Below, one piece after another: positions 17,641 to 26,089 of a stretch of 64,000 nucleotides of DNA. The notes beneath the pieces were generated by a model, which did no database searches, was not told the DNA's origin, and saw only the letters and a list, made by a program, of their open reading frames with translations. Position numbers and translations under genes: made by a program. This stretch comes from Porphyromonas crevioricanis (GTDB taxonomy: Bacteria > Bacteroidota > Bacteroidia > Bacteroidales > Porphyromonadaceae). Where the stretch lies: the NCBI RefSeq assembly GCF_900167225.1, contig NZ_FUXH01000010.1, forward strand, positions 1 to 64,000. The letters run 5' to 3'. The first letter of the stretch is position 1. The number at the start of each line of letters is the position of its first letter.

Positions 17641-18522
17641 CTACTGTCTTCCTTCAACTTCGATGGAACGGTCTATTTTCTTTACCAATCCTTGTAATAC
17701 TGCTCCCGGACCCAATTCGATAAATTTGGTAGCTCCATCGGCAATCATATGCTCTACACTCTCTGTCCAACGTACTGGAGCTGTGAGTTGAGCAATAAGG
17801 TGTTCCTTGATCTCTGACGGATCAGAAGAAGGAGCTGCTGTTGCATTTTGGTATATAGGGCAAATTGGTTTGTTGAATTTGGCCTGCTCGATAGCTGATG
17901 CCAATTCTTCGCGTGCAGGTTCCATCAACGGAGAATGGAAAGCTCCTCCCACGGCTAATTTGAGAGCCCTCTTGGCTCCTGCTGCCTTGAGGAGTTCACA
18001 GGCAGTATCCACTCCCTCTATTGTTCCTGATATGACTACTTGCCCAGGACAGTTGAAGTTGGCTGCCACCACTGTATCCTTTACTTGTGCTACGATTTCT
18101 TTGATTTGTTCATCAGGTAGCCCCAAGATGGCTGCCATGGTGGAGGGACATATTTCACAAGCTTTTTGCATGGCTTGAGCACGACGACTTACCAGATTCA
18201 GTCCCTCCTCAAACGTCAAAGCTCCAGCTGCAACCAAAGCAGAGAATTCTCCCAGAGAGTGTCCGGCCACCATATCTGGCTTGAGTTCCTCTCCCATAGA
18301 GAGAGCCAGAGCAACTGAATGCAAGAAAACTGCAGGTTGAGTCACTTTGGTCTGTTTGAGTTCCTCGGCTGTACCGGCAAACATGATGTCTGTGATATTG
18401 AACCCAAGTTGCTTATTGGCTGTATCAAATAGGCCACGAGCGATATCATTTTGTTCGTAGAGGTCTTTCCCCATTCCTACGAATTGTGCCCCCTGTCCGG
18501 GGAAAACATAAGCTGTTTTCAT
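17641..18522 (-). CDS. fabD: Malonyl-CoA:ACP transacylase
   Basis: FabD moves malonyl from CoA to acyl carrier protein at the start of fatty acid synthesis. The 293-residue protein has GQGAQ (residues 9-13), the nucleophile S89 in GHSLGEF, the malonate-binding arginine near 113-114, and the catalytic H196 in GGAFHSPLM. No other fab genes are adjacent. pepD lies 70 bp upstream on the same strand. Confidence 0.96.
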   Translation of the reverse strand: MKTAYVFPGQGAQFVGMGKDLYEQNDIARGLFDTANKQLGFNITDIMFAGTAEELKQTKVTQPAVFLHSVALALSMGEELKPDMVAGHSLGEFSALVAAGALTFEEGLNLVSRRAQAMQKACEICPSTMAAILGLPDEQIKEIVAQVKDTVVAANFNCPGQVVISGTIEGVDTACELLKAAGAKRALKLAVGGAFHSPLMEPAREELASAIEQAKFNKPICPIYQNATAAPSSDPSEIKEHLIAQLTAPVRWTESVEHMIADGATKFIELGPGAVLQGLVKKIDRSIEVEGRQ

Positions 18523-18592
18523 CTTGATGTGGTTTTTAGTCCATTGTAAAAAGGTTTCATCAGCTCCAAGCCGACTTTATGTTTGAGATTCG

Positions 18593-20047
18593 TTAGAACT
18601 GTTCTAATGCGTTCACTAATACACGCCATACCCGTTCTACAGACTCGATGTGAACTTTTTCGTCTGGAGAATGTGGGTGACGTATTTCGGGGCCTACCGA
18701 GATCATATCCATATCCGGCATTACACCCTGAATGATTCCACACTCCAATCCAGCGTGCATCACCAATACATTGGGTTCGTAGCCAAATATTTTGGCAGAG
18801 CTTTTTTTCATCACCTCAAGGGCATGGCTTTCGATGTTTGGTTGCCAACCATTGTAAGCTGCGTCAAATTCGACGGCAAAGCCACCCAAGCGGAAAGCAC
18901 TTTCGATGGCGGAAGCCACCCACATTTTTCGAGATTCACTGGAACTCCGTACAAGGAAACAGAGCTCTATTTTTCCATTTGCAGCCTTTAGCTTGGCCAG
19001 ATTGGTACTTGATTCTACTGTGCCTGGGAAATCGTGCAACATGGATATTGGACCATTGACACAGGCTTCTACTGCATTGACCAGTGCATCTTGGATTTCC
19101 TCGGGAATGAGATGTTCGGGACATTCTACTCGTTCGGCTGTGAAAGAGATTTTGTCTTCAATCCCTTTATACTCCTGACGGAAGAGATCTTGATAATCGG
19201 ATACCAATTCCCAAAGTCCTGCCACATCTTCGTTGGGCAATGTAATAACTGCTGTTGCTTCTCGAGGTATTGCATTTCGCAGAGACCCTCCATCAAGCCA
19301 AGACAGGCGTGCTCCATAAAACTCTATTGCTTCTTTGAGGAATCGGCACATCAGCTTATTGGCATTGGCTCTACCCAGATGTATATCTACTCCCGAATGT
19401 CCTCCTTTGAGCCCTTTCAGGCTTAGTTTAACTCCTGTATCTGAATTAGGTACAGGACAATCATCTTTGTATTCGAGAGAGACATTTACGTCGACTCCTC
19501 CGGCACAGCCGACAAAGAGAGAACCCTCTACTTCCGAGTCTATATTGAGTAGGATGTTTCCGCGAGAGAACCCCGGTTGCAAATTATTCGCTCCGTCCAT
19601 ACCCACTTCTTCATCTACAGTAATCAGAGCTTCGATTGGGCCATGCTTGAGAGTTTTGTCTGCCATAATCGCCAGAGCATAAGCCACTCCTATGCCATTG
19701 TCAGCCCCGAGTGTCGTTCCTTTGGCCTTTACCCATTCTCCGTCTATATGGGCTTCTATCGGGTCGCTCTCGAAGTTGTGGTTTACATCCGAGTTTTTCT
19801 GCGGTACCATGTCCATGTGCGCCTGAAGAGTGACAACCGGCTTATTCTCCATCCCAGGAGTAGCAGGTTTGCGGATAATCACATTGCCGATATCATCCCT
19901 GTGAGTTTCCAGTCCCAATCTCAATCCCTCTTGATAAATATATTCGCCGACCTCTTTGCAATGAAATGTCGGACGAGGAATCTGAGTAAGCTCGTAGAAA
20001 TACGACCATACGGCTGCCGGTTGGAGTGATTTGATCTCTGTAGCCAT
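18593..20047 (-). CDS. pepD: Aminoacyl-histidine dipeptidase
   Basis: An M20C-family zinc peptidase that cleaves Xaa-His (carnosine-type) and other dipeptides in the cytoplasm. The 484-residue length matches PepD. Metal and catalytic motifs are visible: LQAHMDMVPQK, GTTLGADNGIGVA and VDEEVGMDGA, with the central lid domain containing GLKGGHSGVDI and a C-terminal HAGLECG. No signal peptide. For an organism feeding on peptides, dipeptide hydrolysis is central. Confidence 0.93.
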   Translation of the reverse strand: MATEIKSLQPAAVWSYFYELTQIPRPTFHCKEVGEYIYQEGLRLGLETHRDDIGNVIIRKPATPGMENKPVVTLQAHMDMVPQKNSDVNHNFESDPIEAHIDGEWVKAKGTTLGADNGIGVAYALAIMADKTLKHGPIEALITVDEEVGMDGANNLQPGFSRGNILLNIDSEVEGSLFVGCAGGVDVNVSLEYKDDCPVPNSDTGVKLSLKGLKGGHSGVDIHLGRANANKLMCRFLKEAIEFYGARLSWLDGGSLRNAIPREATAVITLPNEDVAGLWELVSDYQDLFRQEYKGIEDKISFTAERVECPEHLIPEEIQDALVNAVEACVNGPISMLHDFPGTVESSTNLAKLKAANGKIELCFLVRSSSESRKMWVASAIESAFRLGGFAVEFDAAYNGWQPNIESHALEVMKKSSAKIFGYEPNVLVMHAGLECGIIQGVMPDMDMISVGPEIRHPHSPDEKVHIESVERVWRVLVNALEQF

Positions 20048-20083
20048 AACAAAATCGATTTATTAAGATTGTTTTTGTGTGTA

Positions 20084-21124
20084 CTAGACTTCTGGATGCG
20101 ATGAGACTCGGTTGTAGCCCTTGTTCACAAGAGGCAGAAGCATGATTGACACGAACCCTACAATCGTAATCCATAGGGTTTGTATTGTATGGACAACCAA
20201 TGCGAATGTAGCCGCATCGACTTTTGCTATTCCGTAAGAAGTGAGTGTATTGATAACCATGAAGTGCCATGCCCCAATACCACCTTGCACCGGTACGGCC
20301 ATGGCAATACTACCCATTGTGAAGGCTACCAATCCAACACCAAAGCCCAAGTTGGAGGTGAAGCCAAAGGCAAAGAAAGTCGTGTAGAAGTACAAGAAGT
20401 ATCCTAGCCAAAGAAGTACGGTGTAGAGAAGGAATAGCCACTTGCGTTTCATATGCCAAATGGAGTAGAGACCTTGAATGACCTTCGATACCATTTCGAC
20501 GAGTTTTTTCATCGGTTTGGTCTGTCGCAGGTATTTGTAACTCACAAGGGTTCCCACAACAAGAATAACAAATCCTACATAGAGCCACATGGAACTGAAG
20601 ATAGTAGCAATGCCGGGAACACCAAAAGAGGACTGATTATCAGCAAAAAAACGGAAAAGGAAGTCTCCGGCTCCAAGCAATACTCCCAGAAATATTAATC
20701 CTACAGCCACCAAGTCCATGATGCGATCCATGAAAAGAGTTCCCAGAAGTTGAGCGAAGGGTAAGCGTTCGTAACGCCCTTCTTCTGCGCAGCGCCAGAG
20801 CTCCCCTGCTCTGGGGAGGGCCATATTCACTGTGTAAGTGCCGAGGGTTGTTAGTACTGCATTGAGAGCTTTGGGTTTGGGGGTGGCGACCGGTTCAATA
20901 AGAAGTTGCCAGCGTAAACCTCTCACCACATTGGCCGCCAAGCCAAAGATGAGAGAGAGGAGGATATACCAGATGTTAAAACCTCGGTTTAGAGCTTCTT
21001 GAACTTCCTCTAAATCTAAATTGCGATAGACCAACCACAATATAAGTACTCCAAAACAGAGCGGGATGATGACTTTGGTCAATGACCGCAGCGGGGAGAC
21101 TTTAGGGCTGTTCGTTTGCTTCAT
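20084..21124 (-). CDS. Integral membrane protein, lysylphosphatidylglycerol synthase TM / UPF0104 family
   Basis: A 346-residue protein with about eight hydrophobic segments, starting near VIIPLCFGVLILWLVYRNL. It contains the family pattern RGLRWQLLIEP followed by GxYxVNMALPRAGELWRCAEE (GTYTVNMALPRAGE) and, near the end, PVQGGIGAWHFMVI. These belong to the flippase-like domain shared with MprF and YbhN. The lipid handled is unknown. It is 36 bp from pepD and transcribed away from rsmA. Confidence 0.85.
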   Translation of the reverse strand: MKQTNSPKVSPLRSLTKVIIPLCFGVLILWLVYRNLDLEEVQEALNRGFNIWYILLSLIFGLAANVVRGLRWQLLIEPVATPKPKALNAVLTTLGTYTVNMALPRAGELWRCAEEGRYERLPFAQLLGTLFMDRIMDLVAVGLIFLGVLLGAGDFLFRFFADNQSSFGVPGIATIFSSMWLYVGFVILVVGTLVSYKYLRQTKPMKKLVEMVSKVIQGLYSIWHMKRKWLFLLYTVLLWLGYFLYFYTTFFAFGFTSNLGFGVGLVAFTMGSIAMAVPVQGGIGAWHFMVINTLTSYGIAKVDAATFALVVHTIQTLWITIVGFVSIMLLPLVNKGYNRVSSHPEV

Positions 21125-21182
21125 ACCTTAAATTTTCTTTGCTACCGGACCTCCCAAGATTAGCGCAGCGGCATAATAGTGG

Positions 21183-21190
21183 TATCTTCG
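21183..21190 (+). promoter_or_regulatory. -7-like box TATCTTCG for rsmA
   Basis: One mismatch to TAnnTTTG, 21 nt before the rsmA ATG. Confidence 0.35.
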
Positions 21191-21211
21191 CACATCCAGT
21201 ACCACAAAGAT

Positions 21212-22018
21212 ATGTACAATTTGAAAGATAAGGGACTCGTTAGGGCTAAGAAGCATTTGGGGCAACATTTTCTCACAGACTTATCTGTAGCAGAGCGTAT
21301 TGCATCGACTGCCGATGAGGCTGTAGGGCAGATGCCAGTCTTGGAAATTGGCCCAGGTATGGGAGTCCTTACTGATTTCTTGCTAAAGAAAGGACATGAT
21401 CTCTATGCCGTAGAGTTGGACAGAGAAAGTATCACTTATTTACACCAACGTTTCCCCGGCTTGGATGGCCGATTTTTAGAGGCCGACTTCCTTCGTTTGG
21501 ATTTGAAAACACTTTTTCCAAAGGGACAGCATTTCTGTCTTACAGGCAATTACCCCTACAATATCTCTTCTCAAATATTTTTCCGCTTGCTCGATTATAA
21601 GGATCAAATACCTCTTTGTACGGGTATGTTGCAGAGGGAGGTCGCTCTACGTTTGGCCTCTCCTCCCGGACCGAAAGCCTATGGAATTCTGTCTGTATTG
21701 CTGCAGGCTTGGTATCATGTGGAATATTTGTTTACGGTGGATGAATATGTATTTTCTCCTCCTCCCAAAGTGAAGAGTGGGGTGATTAGACTTCGTAGAA
21801 ATGACCGACAGACCTTGGGTTGTGACGAGGCTTTGTTTAAGCAGGTTGTGAAGACTGCTTTTAACCAAAGACGTAAGACTTTGCGCAATTCACTGAAATC
21901 GCTTTTACCACCCGAAGAAAAATCTTTGCTCGTAGAGCTACTAAACAAACGTCCTGAGCAATTATCTGTGGAAGATTTTGTTGAATTGACCTTGCTCATT
22001 GGTTCACCTCAAGATTGA
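21212..22018 (+). CDS. rsmA: 16S rRNA (adenine1518/1519-N6)-dimethyltransferase
   Basis: RsmA (KsgA) dimethylates two adjacent adenines at the 3' end of 16S rRNA late in 30S assembly. The 268-residue protein begins with the signature VRAKKHLGQHFLTD. It has the SAM-binding LEIGPGMGVLT and the catalytic NYPYNIS (NxPY) motif, and FSPPPKVKSGVIRL followed by AFNQRRKTLRNSL. The ATG at 21212 is chosen because upstream codons are unconserved. Confidence 0.96.
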   Translation: MYNLKDKGLVRAKKHLGQHFLTDLSVAERIASTADEAVGQMPVLEIGPGMGVLTDFLLKKGHDLYAVELDRESITYLHQRFPGLDGRFLEADFLRLDLKTLFPKGQHFCLTGNYPYNISSQIFFRLLDYKDQIPLCTGMLQREVALRLASPPGPKAYGILSVLLQAWYHVEYLFTVDEYVFSPPPKVKSGVIRLRRNDRQTLGCDEALFKQVVKTAFNQRRKTLRNSLKSLLPPEEKSLLVELLNKRPEQLSVEDFVELTLLIGSPQD

Positions 22019-22040
22019 ATAGCGCAAGTTATTATTGTTA

Positions 22041-22092
22041 TACCTAAACGGGGCTGTGGCAAAAATCAAATTTTGCCACAGCCCCGTTTAGG
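22041..22092. terminator. Long palindromic terminator between rsmA and the OMP cluster
   Basis: An almost perfect inverted repeat: TACCTAAACGGGGCTGTGGC on the left, GCCACAGCCCCGTTTAGGTA on the right, with an AAAA-ATCAA-TTTT centre. It lies between converging genes and would terminate in either direction. It also forms the end of the repeat-like segment 22093-22200. Confidence 0.7.
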
Positions 22093-22200
22093 TATATTAG
22101 AACGCGAAGAATGTGAGGTACTAAGGCTGAGGCTGAAGGGAGCATACCGTGGAGTATGTAACCGAAGCCAAATGTCGCAAGTAACAAGGCCGTTTACGTA
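22093..22200 (-). repeat. Repeat-like segment with a small open frame
   Basis: On the minus strand a TTG-started frame of about 50 codons runs through this segment and the terminator arm, encoding ALVPHILRVLIYLNGAVAK. I recall this peptide from many small hypothetical ORFs of P. gingivalis, so the DNA is probably a copy of a genome-wide repeat and not a gene. That recollection is unverified. Confidence 0.4.
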
Positions 22201-22270
22201 TTATGCACACCGCCGTTTTTGTTAGCTAAAAGATAAGAATGATAATCATCTTCCTTTCCTGAGAGGTCAT

Positions 22271-22963
22271 TTAGAACCTGACCCCAAGACCCAAGAAAAA
22301 GTCGGAGTTCTTTATTCTTACATTATCTATATCTATACTTTTTGCAATATCGGCAATACCGAAGTCTGTACCTGCTTGAGTGTAGAAGTGAGAAAACTCA
22401 AAAGAAACCTGAACTGTTCCTCCAAAGTCGAACCTCGTGAAGGCAGGTTTGATTTCCTTGTCTTCTAACTTTTTCCCCTCAAACAAGTCAAATTCTATGA
22501 TTTTCTTTTCCTTGGAGTATAGTTCGGTTTCTATTAGTTTGGCCTTACTAGCGAAACCGTACGATAGATATGGACCAAATTGCAACGAAAACCCTAAGTT
22601 ATTTGGGAATCTGAACCTTGCTCCCAATTGCAGAGGGATTTGTAGATAATGGGGACGCATCGTCAATTCCATTACCCCTTCTTCAAGGTCCATCGTTATC
22701 CCTTGCTCTTTGATTTTTGCTCCTTTGCTCAAAACAGAAAGCCCGGGGGAGAAATAGTACAACCCTGTAGATTCTTTGCCTGCAAAGGGCATTTCTACTG
22801 CCCCGTTTACACGGTAACCCGGAATTTTCTTGGGGTTTGCTCCAAGAACATTGATATCCAAATTGCTAAAACTCAAGTTCGCATCTACTTTGAACTTGAT
22901 TTGGGCATTTGTTATAACTACAGATCCCAAAAGAAAGACTGTGAATAGAAGAATCTTTTTCAT
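22271..22963 (-). CDS. Outer-membrane beta-barrel protein, paralog 1
   Basis: A 230-residue protein from MKKILLFTVFLLGS, with a signal peptide of about 19 residues (cleavage after TNA, before QIKFKVDANL). Amphipathic beta-strands such as RPHYLQIPLQLGARFRF and GFSLQFGPYLSYGF run through it, ending FLGLGVRF with the C-terminal Phe typical of outer-membrane barrels. It closely resembles the next two genes and fits the PorT-like OMP_b-brl family. Function unknown. Confidence 0.8.
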   Translation of the reverse strand: MKKILLFTVFLLGSVVITNAQIKFKVDANLSFSNLDINVLGANPKKIPGYRVNGAVEMPFAGKESTGLYYFSPGLSVLSKGAKIKEQGITMDLEEGVMELTMRPHYLQIPLQLGARFRFPNNLGFSLQFGPYLSYGFASKAKLIETELYSKEKKIIEFDLFEGKKLEDKEIKPAFTRFDFGGTVQVSFEFSHFYTQAGTDFGIADIAKSIDIDNVRIKNSDFFLGLGVRF

Positions 22964-23273
22964 GTTTTTTATCGATAAAACATGGCTACAATAAAAGGGG
23001 ACGTAGCCTTCCAAAAACAGATTTTTCAGAACAGAAAACCGGGTTACACATTTCCGGCGTATCTGACTTTTTGAAGGTACATTTTAGATAGAGTGCTGGT
23101 TGATTTGTTATAGTTTATAGCTTGTGCGAAGGAGGGTACCAAGGGTGAGTACAATACTACAACCGAATTCAGGCTAACTGAAACAGCTCAATCAACACAA
23201 CAGTATCGATTGAGCTGCTTTTCCTTTTGGGGAGAGATCAAGACATACGATATCCCATCCCAATTCGCAAAAC
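22964..23273. other. Gap between OMP paralogs 1 and 2
   Basis: Contains the inverted repeat AACAGCTCAATC (23182-23193) / GATTGAGCTGCTT (23208-23220), a probable terminator after paralog 2. No gene seen. Confidence 0.5.
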
Positions 23274-23969
23274 TTAGAATCTGATACCGACTCCTACAAA
23301 GAAGTCGTAGTTCTTTATTTTGTTTTCTTTCCCCAAAGTATCTTCGTTGGTATCGCTGGCAACATTGGCAAACCCGATGTCTGTTCCCACTTGAGCATAG
23401 AAGCGAGAAAACTCAAGTGCAGCTTGAATCGTTGCTCCGTAGTCAAAGCGTTCGAGGGGTGCTTTAACCTTGAAGCTACCGTCCAAGATAAATGAGTCCT
23501 CGAACAAATTGATGTCCTCTTCTATCTTACCTCTTGAATTTGTCAATTCTGCTTTCGCTTTGCCGGCAAATCCGTATGACAAGTATGGTCCAAATTGCAG
23601 AGAAACACCCATGTTTTCTGCAAAACGGAAGCGAGCTCCCAACTGCAGGGGTACTTGTAGATAATGTGGTCTTGCTGTTACTTCTATTTTGGTGCCTGGT
23701 GCCAAGCTCTCTGCTTCTAGCTTTGCTCCTTTGCTTAACACTGTAAGCCCAGGGGAGAAGTAGAATAGCCCTGTGGACACATCCCCTGCAAAGGGTATTT
23801 CTACGGCTCCGCTCACACGATATCCCGGAATCATTTTGGGACTTAGCTGTGAGATGTTGATGTCAATGTTACTGAAGCCAAGGTTTGCATCGACTTTGAA
23901 GCCGACCTGTGCATTTGCTACTGCTACGGAGCCCAGTACGAGGGCTGCGGATAAAAGAAATTTTTTCAT
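23274..23969 (-). CDS. Outer-membrane beta-barrel protein, paralog 2
   Basis: A 231-residue protein starting MKKFLLSAALVLGSVAVANA-Q, a signal peptide of 20 residues. The body shares with paralog 1 the stretches GFKVDANLGFSNIDIN, IPGYRVSGAVEIPFAG, TARPHYLQVPLQLGARFRF and SLQFGPYLSYGFAGKAK, and ends FFVGVGIRF. Insertions differ mainly in one loop (after AKAELTNS). It follows paralog 3 by 42 bp and is probably co-transcribed with it. Confidence 0.82.
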   Translation of the reverse strand: MKKFLLSAALVLGSVAVANAQVGFKVDANLGFSNIDINISQLSPKMIPGYRVSGAVEIPFAGDVSTGLFYFSPGLTVLSKGAKLEAESLAPGTKIEVTARPHYLQVPLQLGARFRFAENMGVSLQFGPYLSYGFAGKAKAELTNSRGKIEEDINLFEDSFILDGSFKVKAPLERFDYGATIQAALEFSRFYAQVGTDIGFANVASDTNEDTLGKENKIKNYDFFVGVGIRF

Positions 23970-24011
23970 GACTTTTTGGATTAAATTTTCACTTCAAACT
24001 ATAGGAGTTAT

Positions 24012-24755
24012 TTAGAAACGTATTCCTAAACCAATGTGGCTGCTGATGTTGTTGATAGACAGAGAATTGCTCTTTTTGTTGAGTGCTTTGATTTGGTCTC
24101 CCAAGGCATCTCTGTTGAGCATATTGAAGAGGCCATATTCGGCTCCTATCTGTATGTAAAAGCGGGCTATATCCACTATGGCTGTCGCGCCTATTCCTAA
24201 ATCAAAACGATTGGCCAATGATTCGTCGTTTTTGATTGCTTTTTTGATCAATAACCCCAGATTGTCAAGCTCTTCTTTGCTGTATTCTCTGTAGAGACCT
24301 ATTGTGTAGTTGGTGCCCAAATGAGATGTGAAGTTAGCCTCTCCGGAGAGAGCGTAACTTAGGTATGGACCGGCTTGTAACGAAAACCCGAGTAGATCCC
24401 CCAATGCCAACCGAAATCCCAAATTGACCGGTAATTGCACCTGTTTTGTCCGAACTTTTATAAGCCCTTCTTTTACTCCTAATTTGAGGAGATCATATTG
24501 TAATTCGCCACCTTTCGTGGCGAAGGTCAGTCCTGTATTGAGGTAGAGAACTGTTCCCAAAGGAATATCCACCCCAGCAGAGAATCGATATTGTTTGCTC
24601 GGCTTAGAGCCATTTTCAAAAACTTCTCCTGCATTACTTACGAGCATTTTGCTTGCACTCAAGTTCGCATCTGCCCTAAACTGAAATTTGTTTTGAGCAC
24701 CAGTTGTACCTATAAAAGCTGCAAAAAGGACGGAAATTAATATCGACTTCTTCAT
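24012..24755 (-). CDS. Outer-membrane beta-barrel protein, paralog 3
   Basis: A 247-residue protein from the ATG at 24755 (MKKSILISVLFAAFIGTTGAQ), signal peptide of 20 residues. It is the most diverged of the three but keeps FRADANLSASKM, QVQLPVNLGFRLALGD, GFSLQAGPYLSYALSGEA and the end HIGLGIRF. It is the first gene of the minus-strand cluster. Function unknown; PorT-like barrel family. Confidence 0.78.
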   Translation of the reverse strand: MKKSILISVLFAAFIGTTGAQNKFQFRADANLSASKMLVSNAGEVFENGSKPSKQYRFSAGVDIPLGTVLYLNTGLTFATKGGELQYDLLKLGVKEGLIKVRTKQVQLPVNLGFRLALGDLLGFSLQAGPYLSYALSGEANFTSHLGTNYTIGLYREYSKEELDNLGLLIKKAIKNDESLANRFDLGIGATAIVDIARFYIQIGAEYGLFNMLNRDALGDQIKALNKKSNSLSINNISSHIGLGIRF

Positions 24756-25601
24756 ACTCTTTCGGTTCTTCTTCAATATTACAAACACAACGGATGTGAA
24801 TCTCTTTTTGTTGAGGCTAGTCCTTCTGGAGTAGTAACCTCATCGCCCTCTTGGTCAAATCTTGCATCCACACCCGAATACAAAAACTATGAGCAAACAT
24901 AAAATAAAGAACCGATACGAGCAAGTTGTAAAGTGATATTGCTCTTGGTGCTGGAATATGCAAACCTCGAAAATTACTAATTGAGAAGTCTAATTGAGAA
25001 GTGTTGTTACGTATATTATTGTATAAATATATTTTCTTTGCCCTATGTTTTTCCACCCAAATAGAGGGGCTTTTTCTGAGGGTTTTCTCTCCCTTTTTTG
25101 ATGCTGACGGGAGGTATTTTTTGCTGACACGGGAGAAAACAAAAATTCTCTCCTGAGAGAATTTTCGCTAACACAGGAGAGAGCAAAATTTTTCTCAGGA
25201 GAGAATTTTGACCCTCTCAGAATGTCCTATTCATCGATGTTCTGGGAGACCAATCTGAAGTGCCTAAAAGGGAGGTGTGTCTACCCATATAGAGAGGTCT
25301 TTTTTCCCCCTTTTTTCCCGATTCCCGTTCCAAGCGGAATTTACAAAACATATCACTTTGGGAGGGGCAAAAAAGAGCTTCTTGACTTCATCTCGATCAT
25401 TCGGCTGCTCTTTGCCGGGCTCATGAGAAGGACTGCCATGAGGATATAACGTTTTCGTGGAAAGCAGCTGTAACAGCCTTTTTGATCTGTCCGTGCATTG
25501 CGTATTGAGGAAAGGCTTTGGCTTGCCTCCCAAACAAAGATGAGGCTGAGGCAAAATCCGATTTTGACATAGCCCGTCTCATTCATAAGGGCCTATCTCT
25601 A
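24756..25601. other. Long gene-free stretch before rnpB
   Basis: Holds dispersed repeat copy A (about 25050-25530) and an imperfect inverted repeat TGAGGCTGAGGCAAAATC facing GATTTTGACATAGCCCGTCTCA (25541-25581). A 79-codon minus-strand frame at 24817-25056 has no recognisable features and is not accepted as a gene. Confidence 0.55.
25050..25530 (+). repeat. Dispersed repeat, copy A
   Basis: Core 25101-25260 contains two 44-bp tandem units (25123-25166 and 25167-25210), each GCTnACACnGGAGAnA followed by AT-rich sequence and GAGAGAATTTT. After them come CCTATTCATCGATGTTCTGG and, further on, GGAATTTACAAAA (25336-25348). The same sequence order recurs at 53905-54240 and, inverted, at about 53640-53790. 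No coding capacity. Confidence 0.7.
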
Positions 25602-25632
25602 ATTGTATTCCCGGAGTCCGTTTGTATCTTTG
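25602..25632 (+). promoter_or_regulatory. Promoter of rnpB
   Basis: ATTG (25602-25605), 19-nt spacer, TATCTTTG (25625-25632). The -7 box ends about 20 nt before the first base of the P1 helix. Confidence 0.65.
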
Positions 25633-25651
25633 CTCTGGAATAAAAAAGAAA

Positions 25652-26030
25652 AGCAGTAGACCGGTCTGTCGCTCCGACTTTAGAGAGTTGGGGAGGAACG
25701 TCCGGGCAACGTAGAGCACCACACTACCTAACGGGTAGCCGTTCGTGAGGGCAGAGTAGCGTAACAGAGAAGAACCGCCATGGCTTGCCATGGTAAGGGT
25801 GAAAAGGTGAGGTAAGAGCTCACCGGCAGGGTCAGCGATGGCTCTGGCCGTACGCCTTGTGGGTTGTAAGATCATGTATACCAACGTTTGAGGGTTGCTC
25901 GCCTGAGGTTGGGGGGTAGATCGCTTGATTCGCGAGGAGACTCGACGAACAGATAAATGACAGACACCGCTTATTGCTTCGAGGAAGTCAAGTGGTACAG
26001 AACCCGGCTTATAGGTCTACTGCTCTCTTT
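25652..26030 (+). ncRNA. rnpB: RNase P RNA (bacterial type A)
   Basis: The catalytic RNA of RNase P, which trims tRNA 5' leaders. The P1 helix is formed by AGCAGTAGACC (25652-25662) and GGTCTACTGCT (26014-26024). The conserved core elements are visible: GAGGAACGTCCGGGCAAC (25692-25709), the AGGGTGAAAAGGTGAGGTAAGAGCTCACCGG region, and ACAGAACCCGGCTTATAGG at the 3' end. P1 is followed directly by CTCTTTTTTT, which ends the transcript. Length about 373 nt fits type A RNAs. Confidence 0.96.
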
Positions 26031-26089
26031 TTTGTACATTGCCTTCCGGGAGTGTTCCATCTCTACCTAAGTATGTTAGTTTAGCGCAA

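Noticed and set aside
24817-25056. 79-codon minus-strand frame before OMP paralog 3
   Set aside because: No domain, signal or ribosome-binding context; overlaps the start of the repeat region.
25579-25884. 101-codon minus-strand frame
   Set aside because: It lies across rnpB, whose conserved structure explains the sequence.
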